Origin: Phialophora verrucosa
Lineage: Eukaryota; Ascomycota; Eurotiomycetes; Chaetothyriales; Herpotrichiellaceae
Reading direction: 5' to 3'
Assembly: GCA_002099365.1 (NCBI GenBank)
Contig: MSED01000013.1
Coordinates: 558,001 to 622,000 of the forward strand
Length of the DNA stretch: 64,000 nucleotides
A model generated the notes under the pieces. The model was not told the DNA's origin. It saw nothing but the letters and a program-made list of their open reading frames with translations, and did no database searches. This document shows positions 55,205-64,000 of the stretch, one piece after another; position 1 is the stretch's first letter; each line of letters begins with the position of its first letter. Made by a program: the position numbers and the translations under genes.

Positions 55205-56458
55205 ATGTCTAGAACTTACGACTTCCTGGTGGGCACATTCAACACACCTCAACTATACACCCTACGGTTCACGCCACCTTCACCGTCAGGTGCGGATTCG
55301 GGATCCCTCAAAATCCTCCATCGTGCCTCTGCCGTGGGCTCTCACTCCTGGCTCCATCTCAATCCGCCGAAGCGTAACGGCAATAGGAATCTTTATGCCA
55401 CGGCATGGACAGAGCCCCCTACCGTGGTAGCCTATGCAGTCAACTCGCCAACCGACATCCGGCTCCTGGGAAGCGCGCCAACAAGATCACGCAGCGGGTA
55501 CGTCACAGCGAGTGAAGTAGCACTCTATTCGGCCGGGGGAGCGACTGGAGAAGTATTCAGCCTCGACCTAGAGACCGGCAACATTATTCCTCCAGCTGCT
55601 GCTTCCAATGGGACCACGGCAACTCAGTCGTCAGCCCAAGTCCAGCCACAGCCACTACAACTCCTCTCCTTCCTCGATCAGAATGCCCAACGCGACGACG
55701 GCAGCGTGATGGATTTCGGCGGCCTCCGCCATGGCGCACACTCTGCAGATCTGTCGCCTGACGGCAAAGCAATCTACATCGCGGATATAGGACGGAACTG
55801 TATCTGGACGTTTTCCATCGATCTGAAAACCGGGGCGCTGACGCTAGGAGAGAAGCACATCTCCCCGAGACCCACTGACGGCCCGAGACACGTCTGGCCG
55901 CACCCGAGCGGGAAACTAGTGTACTGCTTGCAAGAGCATACGAGCATGGTGGATGTCTTCTCTACGAGCAACGGAGGAGTGAAGTTGAAGCATGAGCAGG
56001 GTGTGCGGATCATCCCGGCGGAGGAGAAGGAGGGAGACTACTGGGCTGACGAAGTGCGGACGAGCTCCTCGGACGGCAACCAGCCGAAGTATCTGTACGC
56101 TAGTACACGAGGCTTGACGGAGGGAAAGAATGGATACGTTGCGGTGTACAAGTTGACCAGCGAGGGAAAAATCGACAACTCAGTGGCTCCGCATCGTTCG
56201 TTCGCCAAAGGTGCCAGCTGTGAGTCGGAATCGAGCTTGTATGCGGGGTTATTGTATATGTGGGAGACACCGACGAGTGGGGGGTGGGCGAACGCTGTTC
56301 AACCTGGTCCGACTGTTGACGGGATCGAGTATCTCGCGCTGACAGATAGTGAGCAGGGTTATGTCTTCGTCTTGAGCTGGGACGGGAAGGAGATCAAGGA
56401 GGCAGCAAGGGTCAAATTGGACGATGGTGCAGGAGCGGCGACAGCGGTGTGGCTGTGA
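55205..56458 (+). CDS. Carboxy-cis,cis-muconate cyclase-type seven-bladed beta-propeller (CMLE)
   Basis: The ATG at 55205 (MSRTYDFLVGTFNTPQLYTL) gives 417 residues in one exon; the frame is open further upstream without coding character. Typical features are the start 'DFLVGTFxTPxLYTL', the repeated blade motifs GLRHGAHSADLSPDGKAIYI with ADIGRNCIWTF, GPRHVWPHPSGKLVYCLQE and GVRIIPAEEK, and the late EYLALTDSEQGYVFVLSWDG. Fungal CMLE converts 3-carboxy-cis,cis-muconate into a lactone in the beta-ketoadipate pathway. The protein is somewhat longer than the enzymes I know, mostly through a Gln/Thr/Ala-rich insertion at about residues 130-165. It could act on a related acid. Confidence 0.85.
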   Translation: MSRTYDFLVGTFNTPQLYTLRFTPPSPSGADSGSLKILHRASAVGSHSWLHLNPPKRNGNRNLYATAWTEPPTVVAYAVNSPTDIRLLGSAPTRSRSGYVTASEVALYSAGGATGEVFSLDLETGNIIPPAAASNGTTATQSSAQVQPQPLQLLSFLDQNAQRDDGSVMDFGGLRHGAHSADLSPDGKAIYIADIGRNCIWTFSIDLKTGALTLGEKHISPRPTDGPRHVWPHPSGKLVYCLQEHTSMVDVFSTSNGGVKLKHEQGVRIIPAEEKEGDYWADEVRTSSSDGNQPKYLYASTRGLTEGKNGYVAVYKLTSEGKIDNSVAPHRSFAKGASCESESSLYAGLLYMWETPTSGGWANAVQPGPTVDGIEYLALTDSEQGYVFVLSWDGKEIKEAARVKLDDGAGAATAVWL

Positions 56459-57456
56459 AGAGGCAAATCGGATCCAGCGTCCAAGCGTTGAAGAGAGGCG
56501 CCAGCAGAGAAGAGCTGACACGGATACCCAGCACGGAATGAAGGTACAGTGCTGAAAGCGGCAAAGACGTGTGCCTGTTGCTTTCGGCTTCGCGTGCTGT
56601 GAGCCACATCTTGGGGATCAGTTATTTAGACAGATCCAGTCCCCTTCCTTGACGTGATAAGGGCCTCTCCACAGGACTGATTGCTCGTCATTTTCTGCTC
56701 AGGACCTCTGTCGGTGAGTGGTTCCCCGGCAGGAAAAGGTTGGTTCACAGCACATCTTGCACTAAAAGCCGTACACAACAAGGGCTCGATGGCGAGAATG
56801 CGTGGGACAAGGTGAGAAGTGTATCAATAGGATTCCTGTACACCGACCTGCTACATCCGGATGGCGAGCAGTGGTTTGAAGAAGTATTGAAGAGCACCAA
56901 GTAAATTTAGAGTGACCTCGGAAGTGCCGAAAAGCGATGCAGCCGCTCATTAATGCTTTGACTTTGGATGTGCTTGGCCACCTCGACATGTATAATCAAA
57001 TTGCCACGGTTCGTCATCCAAGGCTCACCGAGGTCAAGCTACGGGTTTAGGTGCGAGCATGAAGCTGGTATATTAAACACTGGTGTGGTTGAGGTGTTCA
57101 ACCAACAGCGAGGCGAAAGAAAGGGTGCAGAAGTAGGATAAGGGAAAAGGAAGCAAAAGTGGAAGGTCGACCGAGACACGCTCCGCCGTCAACTCTGGCT
57201 ACCCTTGGTTAAAGCATATGCGAGATGGGTCCAAAGTAAACTGCAATCTTTCGTCACCTATCGCGAAACTGGACATTCGTATGCTGTGCTAGTCTGGGTG
57301 CACCTCACTTGCGATGCTCAGAGAAATATCACCTAGCTATAGCAAGCGTTGCAGGCTCTAATGATGAACTGACACGGCATCGTTCTGAACCGGGACTTGG
57401 TTTCGACTATTTTTTCCCATCTTGCTCGAGACCACCGGGCAGTGCATACTGCAAGT
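56459..57456. other. Intergenic interval without supported gene
   Basis: 3' flank of the cyclase gene and promoter of the SAP18 gene. No credible frame. Confidence 0.5.
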
Positions 57457-58209
57457 ATGTCACGGACTCCTTCTCCACCTCCCAAGACTACCATCGACCG
57501 CCAAACCACCACGCCTTTCCTCCTAAATTTCTGCTACCGCGCGTCCGCTTTCCACAGCCTGACGGACTTCCCTGTGCCGACGCCCTCGAACCCGCATCCA
57601 CACCTACCATCACATCTGCAGATATACACATGGATGAGCTGTACGTTAAAGGAGCTTGCGCTGCTGTTGACACAGGCACTTCCAAGCATCCTACCTGATC
57701 CAGCCATAGGAACAAGGCTGAGCTTCAGATTGGTCTATCCGGATTTACATGCCAGCAGAGGCGGTGGAGGGAGACTTGAGAGTGAAGGCAGGGGACGATA
57801 TCTGAGCAAAGAGATGGGCAGCGTGGTGGTCGCGGCTCCGGAGAACGCCAACGGCGATGGTCCTGGCGGCATTCGTCTGCAGGGCGAGGAGGCCGACAAA
57901 ACACTTGAGGAAGCACGGTTTGTTATCGGCGACTTTATCGACTGCGCGGTGTTTCCTCCGCTGAGCGACGGCACCGTGGTGTCTAGCGGAAGCGTTAGCG
58001 CTAGGGGAGGTGCCAGAGAAAACGGCTACGGCAGAGTGAGAGGTGGTGGCTATGGTCTGAGCAATAGAGGCAGCTACAATGGGTATGGACCAAGAGGAGG
58101 CGATTTCGGAGGACCTGGCACTATACCCAGCGGTGAGTGGAGGCGAGGGGAACGGTTACCTGAGGCTAGTGGCTTCCGAGGCGGGAGAGGCGCCAGACGA
58201 GGCTACTGA
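57457..58209 (+). CDS. SAP18: SAP18 homologue (Sin3-associated polypeptide p18)
   Basis: The first ATG of the frame is at 57457 (MSRTPSPPPKTT), giving 250 residues. The SAP18 fold is recognisable: TPFLLNFCYRASAFHSLTDF, LQIYTWMSCTLKELALLLTQ, LPSILPDP, TRLSFRLVYPDLHA, and ARFVIGDFIDCAVFPP with two inserted Gly- and Asp-rich loops. SAP18 has a ubiquitin-like fold and works in the Sin3-HDAC complex and in the ASAP/exon-junction complex. The last 60 residues are a Gly/Arg/Tyr-rich tail (RVRGGGYGLSNRGSYNGYGP, ending FRGGRGARRGY), likely RNA-binding or methylated. Such a tail is missing in the animal protein, which is about 150 residues. Confidence 0.9.
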   Translation: MSRTPSPPPKTTIDRQTTTPFLLNFCYRASAFHSLTDFPVPTPSNPHPHLPSHLQIYTWMSCTLKELALLLTQALPSILPDPAIGTRLSFRLVYPDLHASRGGGGRLESEGRGRYLSKEMGSVVVAAPENANGDGPGGIRLQGEEADKTLEEARFVIGDFIDCAVFPPLSDGTVVSSGSVSARGGARENGYGRVRGGGYGLSNRGSYNGYGPRGGDFGGPGTIPSGEWRRGERLPEASGFRGGRGARRGY

Positions 58210-59135
58210 CCGCAATCTTCGGGTTTGACGAGATGATGATTTCGTTGTCCCGCCGACATGTCCAAGGCGATCCTGCCTCCAAGACCGTGTCTGAGGGAAA
58301 GTCCCCCTACAGTTTGGAAAAGCTCCTGGGTGCAACGCAGGGGTACAATGTCGTTACCATGAGATCTCCAGCATGCCAGCGGACCAAATCTTGGGCAGAA
58401 CAAGTGATTGGACGACATGCTGCATTATCAGGAGCGGCTCACATTCTTGCAATCATCTGATGTGAGCAGAATTTCTAGGAAAAAGAACAACAATTCTGCA
58501 GGAATGGGAGGAAATGTTTCCCTAAAAGGAGATATATCCCATAGTCCTGCTGCGGTGGGGAGAGGAGCATGGAGGCTACGGCTGCACCCATCAGCCTTCC
58601 GTACACTGGCCCAAGGACTAGATTTATCTCCGGAGCAATCTAGACCACGGAATGGGCGTTACAGAACCTTCCAGGCGGAGATGCTACGTGAGAAAGAATG
58701 GTTCTGAGCATTGAAAAGCTGCCGATATGCCTCACCGCCATCTTACTTGACTCCTGCAAAGCCCTTGCACGTGTTGCTGGTGAGGCGCTGCAAATCAACA
58801 GGGCACGACTGGTTGAATCGTATGACGTCGCGTGGCCAATGACAGAGCTTGAAGCTGTCCATAAGCCCCACTGTGAGCTTCTCTTTCTCCTGGTGCCCGT
58901 CACTGTGTGGCGCCTTTTCCCCAGCATCGTGCCGCCTTGCCCAATCGCTGCAGATCACTGCCCGATCTCTATTTCCCCCTCGAGCCCCTCATAAAAAAAC
59001 AAAACTTATCAGTTGTCCATCCCACCCTCACTCTCTCGATCACAACAATTTCCGTCTTCTTGTACCTCGCTTATAGACTTCTCAGTTCTCTAATTTGCAT
59101 AATCAGTCTCAAGTTCATCGAACAACACCGTTAAG
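58210..59135. other. Intergenic interval with CT-rich 5' UTR
   Basis: The last 150 bases before the HAD gene are rich in C/T and A runs, like a strong fungal promoter or 5' UTR. No gene seen. Confidence 0.5.
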
Positions 59136-60005
59136 ATGGGCAAGGTACGTTCACTTGCTTATCCGTCACCGGGTCCTCATCTACCCCTCAGACTGCCCTT
59201 TACCGCTCATTGTTACACAAGCACCGTCGAAGCACCCTGTCGAGACTGACAAGCCAATGATTCATAGGCCAAATACATCCTCCTCGACTGTGACAACACC
59301 CTCTGCTTGTCGGAGCGTCTCGCTTTCGAGGCTTGCACCGATCTCACCAATGAACTTCTCGAGAAGTATAATGTCCCCGACCGATACACCGTCCATGACC
59401 TCCTCGAAGCGTTCGTTGGCCAGAACTTCCGCGGCATGATGGTCGGTCTCCAGAAGAAACACGGCTTCCAGATGCCTGCGGATCAGCTTGAAGAATACGT
59501 CGGCAAGGAATTGGGTGCCGTCACCGCCAAACTCAAGGCCAAGTGCCAACCGTGCCCCGGTGCGCCCGAGGAGCTTGAGCGCTTGAAGCAGGCCGGCTAT
59601 CCCATGTCAGTCGTCAGCACTTCTGCCAAGCCCCGTGTCGTCGCCTCCCTCGAGAAGACCGGAATCGACAAATACTTCCCCAACGAGCATGTCTACAGCG
59701 CGGCCACCTCTCTCAACCCCCCTTCCAGCAAGCCAGACCCTAAAATCTACCTCTACGCCTGCGAGCAACTGGGAGTCAAGCCAGAAGAGTGTGTTACCGT
59801 GGAGGATAGCAAGAGCGGTGCCACCTCGGCCATGCGTGCTGGTGTCCCCTGCATTGGCTACGTCGGTGTCTACAAGATTGAGGAAGGCGAGGAGAAGATG
59901 AAGCAGATGGAGAAGATTCTCAAGGAGCAATGCAACTGCCTCGAGATCATGTACGACTGGAAGGAGTTCCCCGAGCTCTTGAAGAAGATCGAGGCTCGCT
60001 CCTAG
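59136..60005 (+). CDS. HAD-superfamily phosphatase (beta-phosphoglucomutase-like)
   Basis: Two exons: a 9-base first exon 59136-59144 (MGK) and 59268-60005, with a 123-base intron (GTACGT donor, CATAG acceptor), giving 248 residues. HAD motif I is LLDCDNT (Asp10 nucleophile, Asp12), motif II is SVVSTSAKP, motif III includes the Lys of SSKPDPKIYLYA, and motif IV is VEDSKSGATSAM. The helical cap between motifs I and II (LTNELLEKYNVPDRYTVHDL, then FRGMMVGLQKKHGFQMPADQ) is of subclass I, as in phosphoglycolate or sugar-phosphate phosphatases. No targeting signal, so it is probably cytosolic. The reading MGKAKYILLDCDNT across the junction supports the tiny first exon. Confidence 0.9.
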
Positions 60006-60520
60006 GCCGGCAGTCGGCATGTGCAGTCGTGACAGTGACTGGGTGACGAGACCAAGGAAGCGATCTTCAAGTTTCTCCATGAATTGTGACGAGGTCACCG
60101 AAAAGCATACGCAATCGGTTCCAGCCAAGCGAGCTGAGACGACCTGATCTCCTCGTCGGACAGGATTCCGTGATGCTCCACAGGTTCGGGCTAGATTTCC
60201 CTCCTGAGATCGGAGCATTAGCATTGAGCTTAGAATAGAGAATCGAAGTTACGATCTCGATGCCTTCCATCTGCCGTTCTTCCATCAAGCATTGCCATGC
60301 GACAAGTGAACATGACCATCAGACTCCCATCCCCGTGAAGTTGCAAACTCTTCCCAGCGCTGCAGATCAATGACGTCGTTGTCAGGCACAGGCCCAGCAT
60401 AGTTAGGTACCCCAAGCATGCCACTCCGTACGAGTACGAGTACTCTGGAGACACTCGAATCCAACCGTAGTCCCGAAGTTTCTCCTTGAGCCCTCTGCCA
60501 GCGAAGCCATGGCACTGAAC
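60006..60520. other. Convergent intergenic region
   Basis: Between the HAD gene stop (plus) and the JmjC gene stop (minus). No coding frame. Confidence 0.5.
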
Positions 60521-62002
60521 CTAACCTAACTTAAGGTCGGGTCCGCTCCTCCTAACCTTCTCGACGAGCCGGCCCACCATCTCCCTCATGACATGTTTCT
60601 CTCCAGAATAGTCCATATCAAACCAGTAGTTCAGGGCTATACACGGAGCGGCGGTCTGGGTGGGGGTGGTTTCATCCTCATGATCTTCGTCTTGATCATC
60701 CTCTGCCCACTGCCCGCACTCTTGCGATACGTGGTGAAACCAGCCTGCTGGGAGGTAGAGGATTTGACCCTCCTCCACGGTGACGGTCAGGGGCCTTGCG
60801 TGTTTGTAGTACGGGAGTGCCTGGGATGAAGGTGGCGGGGGATCCCACGGATCGATGGGGATCCAGGGGATTGTGCTGGAAGACGCCGAGGTCGCATCAG
60901 TCGGAGAAGGACTCGACTCTTCTTTACCCTCAACCCCATCACCTTCACGGATACGACCTGCAACATTATCGTCGTCCGCGGCCTTGTCCATGGTGATGTC
61001 AAACTTGTTGGTGTCCTCATCGAAAGTCCATCGTCCGGTCCGCACCATCGTGGCGTGCAGACAAAGCTCCTCAACCGGGGGGTATAGCACGAATTGCTTC
61101 CGACCTTTCACGACCAGGTATAGATTCTCGTACGGGTCCCTGTGTGTGGAGGTCACGCTCTGGGCGTTGCCGATCCAGATATTCGTGGCGTCGGGGTCTC
61201 CTAGGACGGGGAGCGCAAACGGAGGAGGCGTCACAGGGAGATGAGCTTTGAGCGAAGCCAGCTCCGGGAGGCAGAGATTCGAATCTTGCGATTGGAGATA
61301 ATAGACTGGCTTTGTATTTGAACTGTGAGCAGCAGAGGATGACTCCGGCACCGCCGCACAGAGCTCGTCAATCAGCGTGGAAAGAGTCATGCGGGTCGTG
61401 GCAGGTTGAAGAAAGACCGGCTCTGATGTGCCGCCGTCGTCCTCATCGCTCTTCTCCTGATCCCGCTCTCCTTCATTTGGATACTCTCCAGAGCTTCTCA
61501 TTCCCGTGTCTACGACAGACGCACCATGTTGTCGGGGACGCCGCTTCGGGAGGACATACAGCGAATCAGCCCGTCCATCCGGCGTCACAGCGACTTCTAC
61601 TTCCGCTTGCACAAGCGAGCATAGTGTCTTCTTCGTCCATCGGAAGCACGGCGCACTGAGAATGGAACACTGCTCCTCTTCGAGATGCGCGCGTTTTCGA
61701 TCTTTCACTGGAAAAGGCGCGTGATGTGATTTCGCTGGGTGACGGTCGGTCTCGCATCCATGACCTGTGCCATTCGGAGACTGTTCGCTTCGAGAGGCGA
61801 CATCCAAGATGCCCCGATCAAGCCGATACACGCATGGCCTTCCACGTGAGACTTGCTGACTGAACTGTAGATATGTCGGGTACGGATAGACTGGGACGGT
61901 CGTGTCTGGGTTGAAGTCGTGGTAATCTTGAATTAGAGCTAGGAGCTCACTCAGCGCAAAATTTGTGTCTCTCCCCTGGCTGCCTTCGCCTTTGGGAGGC
62001 AT
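60521..62002 (-). CDS. JmjC-domain (cupin_8) protein, JMJD7-like
   Basis: One open frame of 493 residues with ATG at 62002. The N-terminus (LSELLALIQDYHDFNPDTTV, YPTYLQFSQQVSRGRPCVYR) is that of JMJD7-type proteins. The JmjC core has IWIGNAQSVTSTHRDPYENL, with metal ligands His287 and Asp289, YLVVKGRKQFVLYPPVE, and ILYLPAGWFHHVSQ (third ligand His423 or His424). Close of domain: ALNYWFDMDYSG. Two low-complexity insertions, at about residues 70-200 and 335-395, make it longer than the animal protein (about 316 residues). JMJD7 is a lysyl hydroxylase dependent on Fe(II) and 2-oxoglutarate; the fungal relatives are mostly unstudied. No introns. Confidence 0.87.
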   Translation of the reverse strand: MPPKGEGSQGRDTNFALSELLALIQDYHDFNPDTTVPVYPYPTYLQFSQQVSRGRPCVYRLDRGILDVASRSEQSPNGTGHGCETDRHPAKSHHAPFPVKDRKRAHLEEEQCSILSAPCFRWTKKTLCSLVQAEVEVAVTPDGRADSLYVLPKRRPRQHGASVVDTGMRSSGEYPNEGERDQEKSDEDDGGTSEPVFLQPATTRMTLSTLIDELCAAVPESSSAAHSSNTKPVYYLQSQDSNLCLPELASLKAHLPVTPPPFALPVLGDPDATNIWIGNAQSVTSTHRDPYENLYLVVKGRKQFVLYPPVEELCLHATMVRTGRWTFDEDTNKFDITMDKAADDDNVAGRIREGDGVEGKEESSPSPTDATSASSSTIPWIPIDPWDPPPPSSQALPYYKHARPLTVTVEEGQILYLPAGWFHHVSQECGQWAEDDQDEDHEDETTPTQTAAPCIALNYWFDMDYSGEKHVMREMVGRLVEKVRRSGPDLKLG

Positions 62003-63265
62003 TTGCGGGGCTATACCCTGCCAGATATCGTTTTCGTCGTTGGTGAGATATCACGGCCGACCGGAGGAGTAGCTTTCCATGCTAGATATGTACCTCTACC
62101 ACCCGTTTAGGATGGTAGCATCATTGAATTTACACTGGCAAGGAGAGATCGGGGCTAAGCCCTCGTCGAGGGAGTAGGTGCGTCAGTGAGTGGGAAGTTG
62201 TTTGTGCATCGGGCAGGAAGAGAAGCAAAAAATCAATGCAGTCAAAGGAATAGCCGAAGTCATCCCGCCAAGGTTAGTTGCTCTCACCCGAGCATGTACT
62301 TCAATTTTTCTTTTAACTGGGCAAGGTGGACTGCTACGACTAGCTAACGTGTTCTCGAGGCTTGATATTCATATAGATGCCTAGATAACCATCCTTGAAA
62401 TGTCAAAAATGACACCAGCCCGCCACCAATCGAACACAAGCGAGATGCGTCCCCGGATCTCTCGGAGTTCAAAAGTGCTGCACCAAAACGGTTTCAGCAC
62501 CAGCGTGAATGAGTACGATCCGAAAATCATCCATCACAGCCAGCGGAAAGGACTCAATCAGGTGTGAAATCTGAAAGTGAGGCCGTGGTGAGGGAAAAAT
62601 CAGAATTGCAAATGCGCGGCGGTTCAGAGAGCCACACCAAGACTTGTGGGACGGGGCAAGGTTTCTTCGGTATGATTGGCTGCGTCTTGCGTCCACTCAT
62701 CTTTCTCATCCTCGTTCCCCTTGCCCGGTGACCGTCCATTCTTCATCTTCTTCCGAGAGCCATCAACAAGGGGCATACGGTGCAGCCTCCTTGACCTTTA
62801 CTGCTGTGTGCAATCCTTACTTCTGGCGATATCTTGAGCACAAGATTGCCCCACGTTATGCTTCCAAACTTTAACACTTCTGGTGGTCTTGCCATGCCCG
62901 CTTCGTGGGGTCATTCGTGTGGAGTAGCGCGTTTCCCACTGGAGAGTCACAGAGTGTACTTAAGCTTCATGTTCACCTCGACACTGGAGCGCCCTGCCTG
63001 CTTTACGAGTTCCCTCTCTTTGCTCGCGTGAGGCCTGGTCTACTTGATGACAAGCTCAGCTACAACAGGAGATGAACCCCTTCCTTGCCTGAAATGGGGC
63101 GTCTGATGACGTGATCTCACAATAACACGAACCAACGCTGAGAGAGACAGACGGAGAGAAAGGGCACCTCCGACTGATATAATAGAGTGCAGACCCTTCG
63201 ATTGGCCACCTTCGAAATCATGATATGAACTAGTACTTGACAATAGGGAATTCGTCAACTCGAAT
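62003..63265. other. Divergent intergenic region
   Basis: 1.3 kb between the JmjC gene (minus) and the FAD monooxygenase gene (plus). Short frames only. Confidence 0.5.
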
Positions 63266-64000
63266 ATGTCTGCAAGTTATCCGGTCGCCATTGTCGGAGG
63301 CGGTCCGACCGGTCTTTCGGCTTCCATTCTACTCTCACAGTACAACATCCCACATCTTTTATTTGAGAGATACCCGTCGACATCCATCCACCCCAAGGCA
63401 TGCGGTTACAATCACCGCACAATGGAAATCTGGCGGCGCATGGGGATCGAAGATGAGCTGATCAAGGCGCGCGCTCCCGCGAACATTGTTGGCAGGACGG
63501 CATGGTACACCAGCTTTGGGTCAACCGGGAGGGAGATTGTCAGCCGAGACTCATGGGGCGGTGGTGCGTATGAGGGAGAATATGCGTCCGTGTCGCCGTG
63601 TCAGTATTCCATACTGCCACAGATCCGGATGGAGCCCATCCTGCAGAAACGAGCATTAGAACTCAACCCCAGCGGCATTCTGTACAATACGGAAGTCACC
63701 AAAGTCGAAGAAGCTGACGACTACGTTCTCCTCACATATCAACGCAAGGGCCAGCCTTCCGAGACCGTGCGAGCGAAGTATTGCATTGGAGCTGATGGTG
63801 GGCGCGGACTAACTGATCAGCTTGGAATTGGCTGGGAGGGAGAACGCAATGTCGTCGACATGGTGTCCGCGCACATCCGTGCGCCTCTATCTCTTCACCA
63901 CCCTGATATTCGAAACTTTATAACATGGTTTGTCAACCCACGACTCGGCGGCACCATCGGTTCAGGCTACCTCTACCATCTGGGCCCTTACCCCATCTCG
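63266..64000 (+). CDS. FAD-dependent aromatic monooxygenase (phenol hydroxylase/TfdB type), N-terminal part
   Basis: The ATG at 63266 opens a frame of 245 codons running off the window. It begins MSASYPVAIVGGGPTGLSAS, a textbook FAD-binding GxGxxG fold, then LLFERYPSTSIHPKACGYNH and RTMEIWRRMGIEDELIKA. The second FAD/NADPH motif is CIGADGGRGLTDQLGIGWEG (DG motif). This layout belongs to class A flavoprotein hydroxylases such as 2,4-dichlorophenol or phenol 2-monooxygenases, which hydroxylate phenolic rings with NADPH and O2. It may feed aromatic breakdown together with the muconate-cyclase-type gene at 55.2 kb, or belong to a secondary-metabolite pathway beyond the edge. The C-terminal thioredoxin-like part is not seen. 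Confidence 0.88.
   Translation, partial: MSASYPVAIVGGGPTGLSASILLSQYNIPHLLFERYPSTSIHPKACGYNHRTMEIWRRMGIEDELIKARAPANIVGRTAWYTSFGSTGREIVSRDSWGGGAYEGEYASVSPCQYSILPQIRMEPILQKRALELNPSGILYNTEVTKVEEADDYVLLTYQRKGQPSETVRAKYCIGADGGRGLTDQLGIGWEGERNVVDMVSAHIRAPLSLHHPDIRNFITWFVNPRLGGTIGSGYLYHLGPYPIS

Overview
The window is nuclear DNA of a filamentous ascomycete (Pezizomycotina). Short spliceosomal introns of about 50-130 bases with GTAAGT/GTGAGT-type donors and CTRAC-like branch sites, genes on both strands, U2AF35 and SAP18 homologues, a TRI12-type MFS transporter and a patatin-NACHT NLR all fit. A black-yeast or related Eurotiomycete is plausible, but the sequence alone does not settle this. Intron positions were read by eye from splice signals and frame continuity.

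Layout. 1-18.6 kb: the 5' end of a bicarbonate/borate transporter, a gene-poor 4.2 kb stretch, a secreted GH31 glycosidase, U2AF35, a small one-helix membrane protein, then a metabolic group: a heme-thiolate (chloroperoxidase-type) peroxidase divergently arranged with a fatty-acid alpha-dioxygenase-like heme protein, followed by a class III aminotransferase and a TRI12-like MFS transporter. 20-25 kb: two conserved-looking proteins of unknown function, a hotdog thioesterase and a cystathionine gamma-synthase-like PLP enzyme.

25.8-48 kb is the accessory part. It holds a patatin-NACHT NLR gene carrying an in-frame TGA and a frameshift, a seven-copy 16-bp minisatellite, a faint ankyrin-like relic, an NmrA-like protein, several unrecognised orphan genes (some with unresolved structure), a DUR3-type urea transporter, and two orphan proteins with hydrophobic C-terminal tails that share a weak helical motif.

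48.9-64 kb is mostly catabolic and housekeeping: a CocE/X-Pro-peptidase-type hydrolase, a fumarate-reductase-like flavoprotein with an N-terminal membrane anchor, a carboxy-cis,cis-muconate cyclase-type beta-propeller, SAP18, a HAD phosphatase, a JmjC protein, and the first 245 residues of a phenol-hydroxylase-type FAD monooxygenase that runs off the window. The muconate cyclase and the FAD monooxygenase could both serve aromatic breakdown, but they are 7 kb apart with unrelated genes between.

The most notable item is the NLR gene. Patatin-NACHT proteins act in fungal nonself recognition and regulated cell death, and this copy looks recently inactivated while almost all of its coding sequence is still readable. 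No clearly undescribed system was found. The best candidates for novelty are the orphan pair at 44.9-48 kb and the orphan genes at 36.2-39.5 kb.
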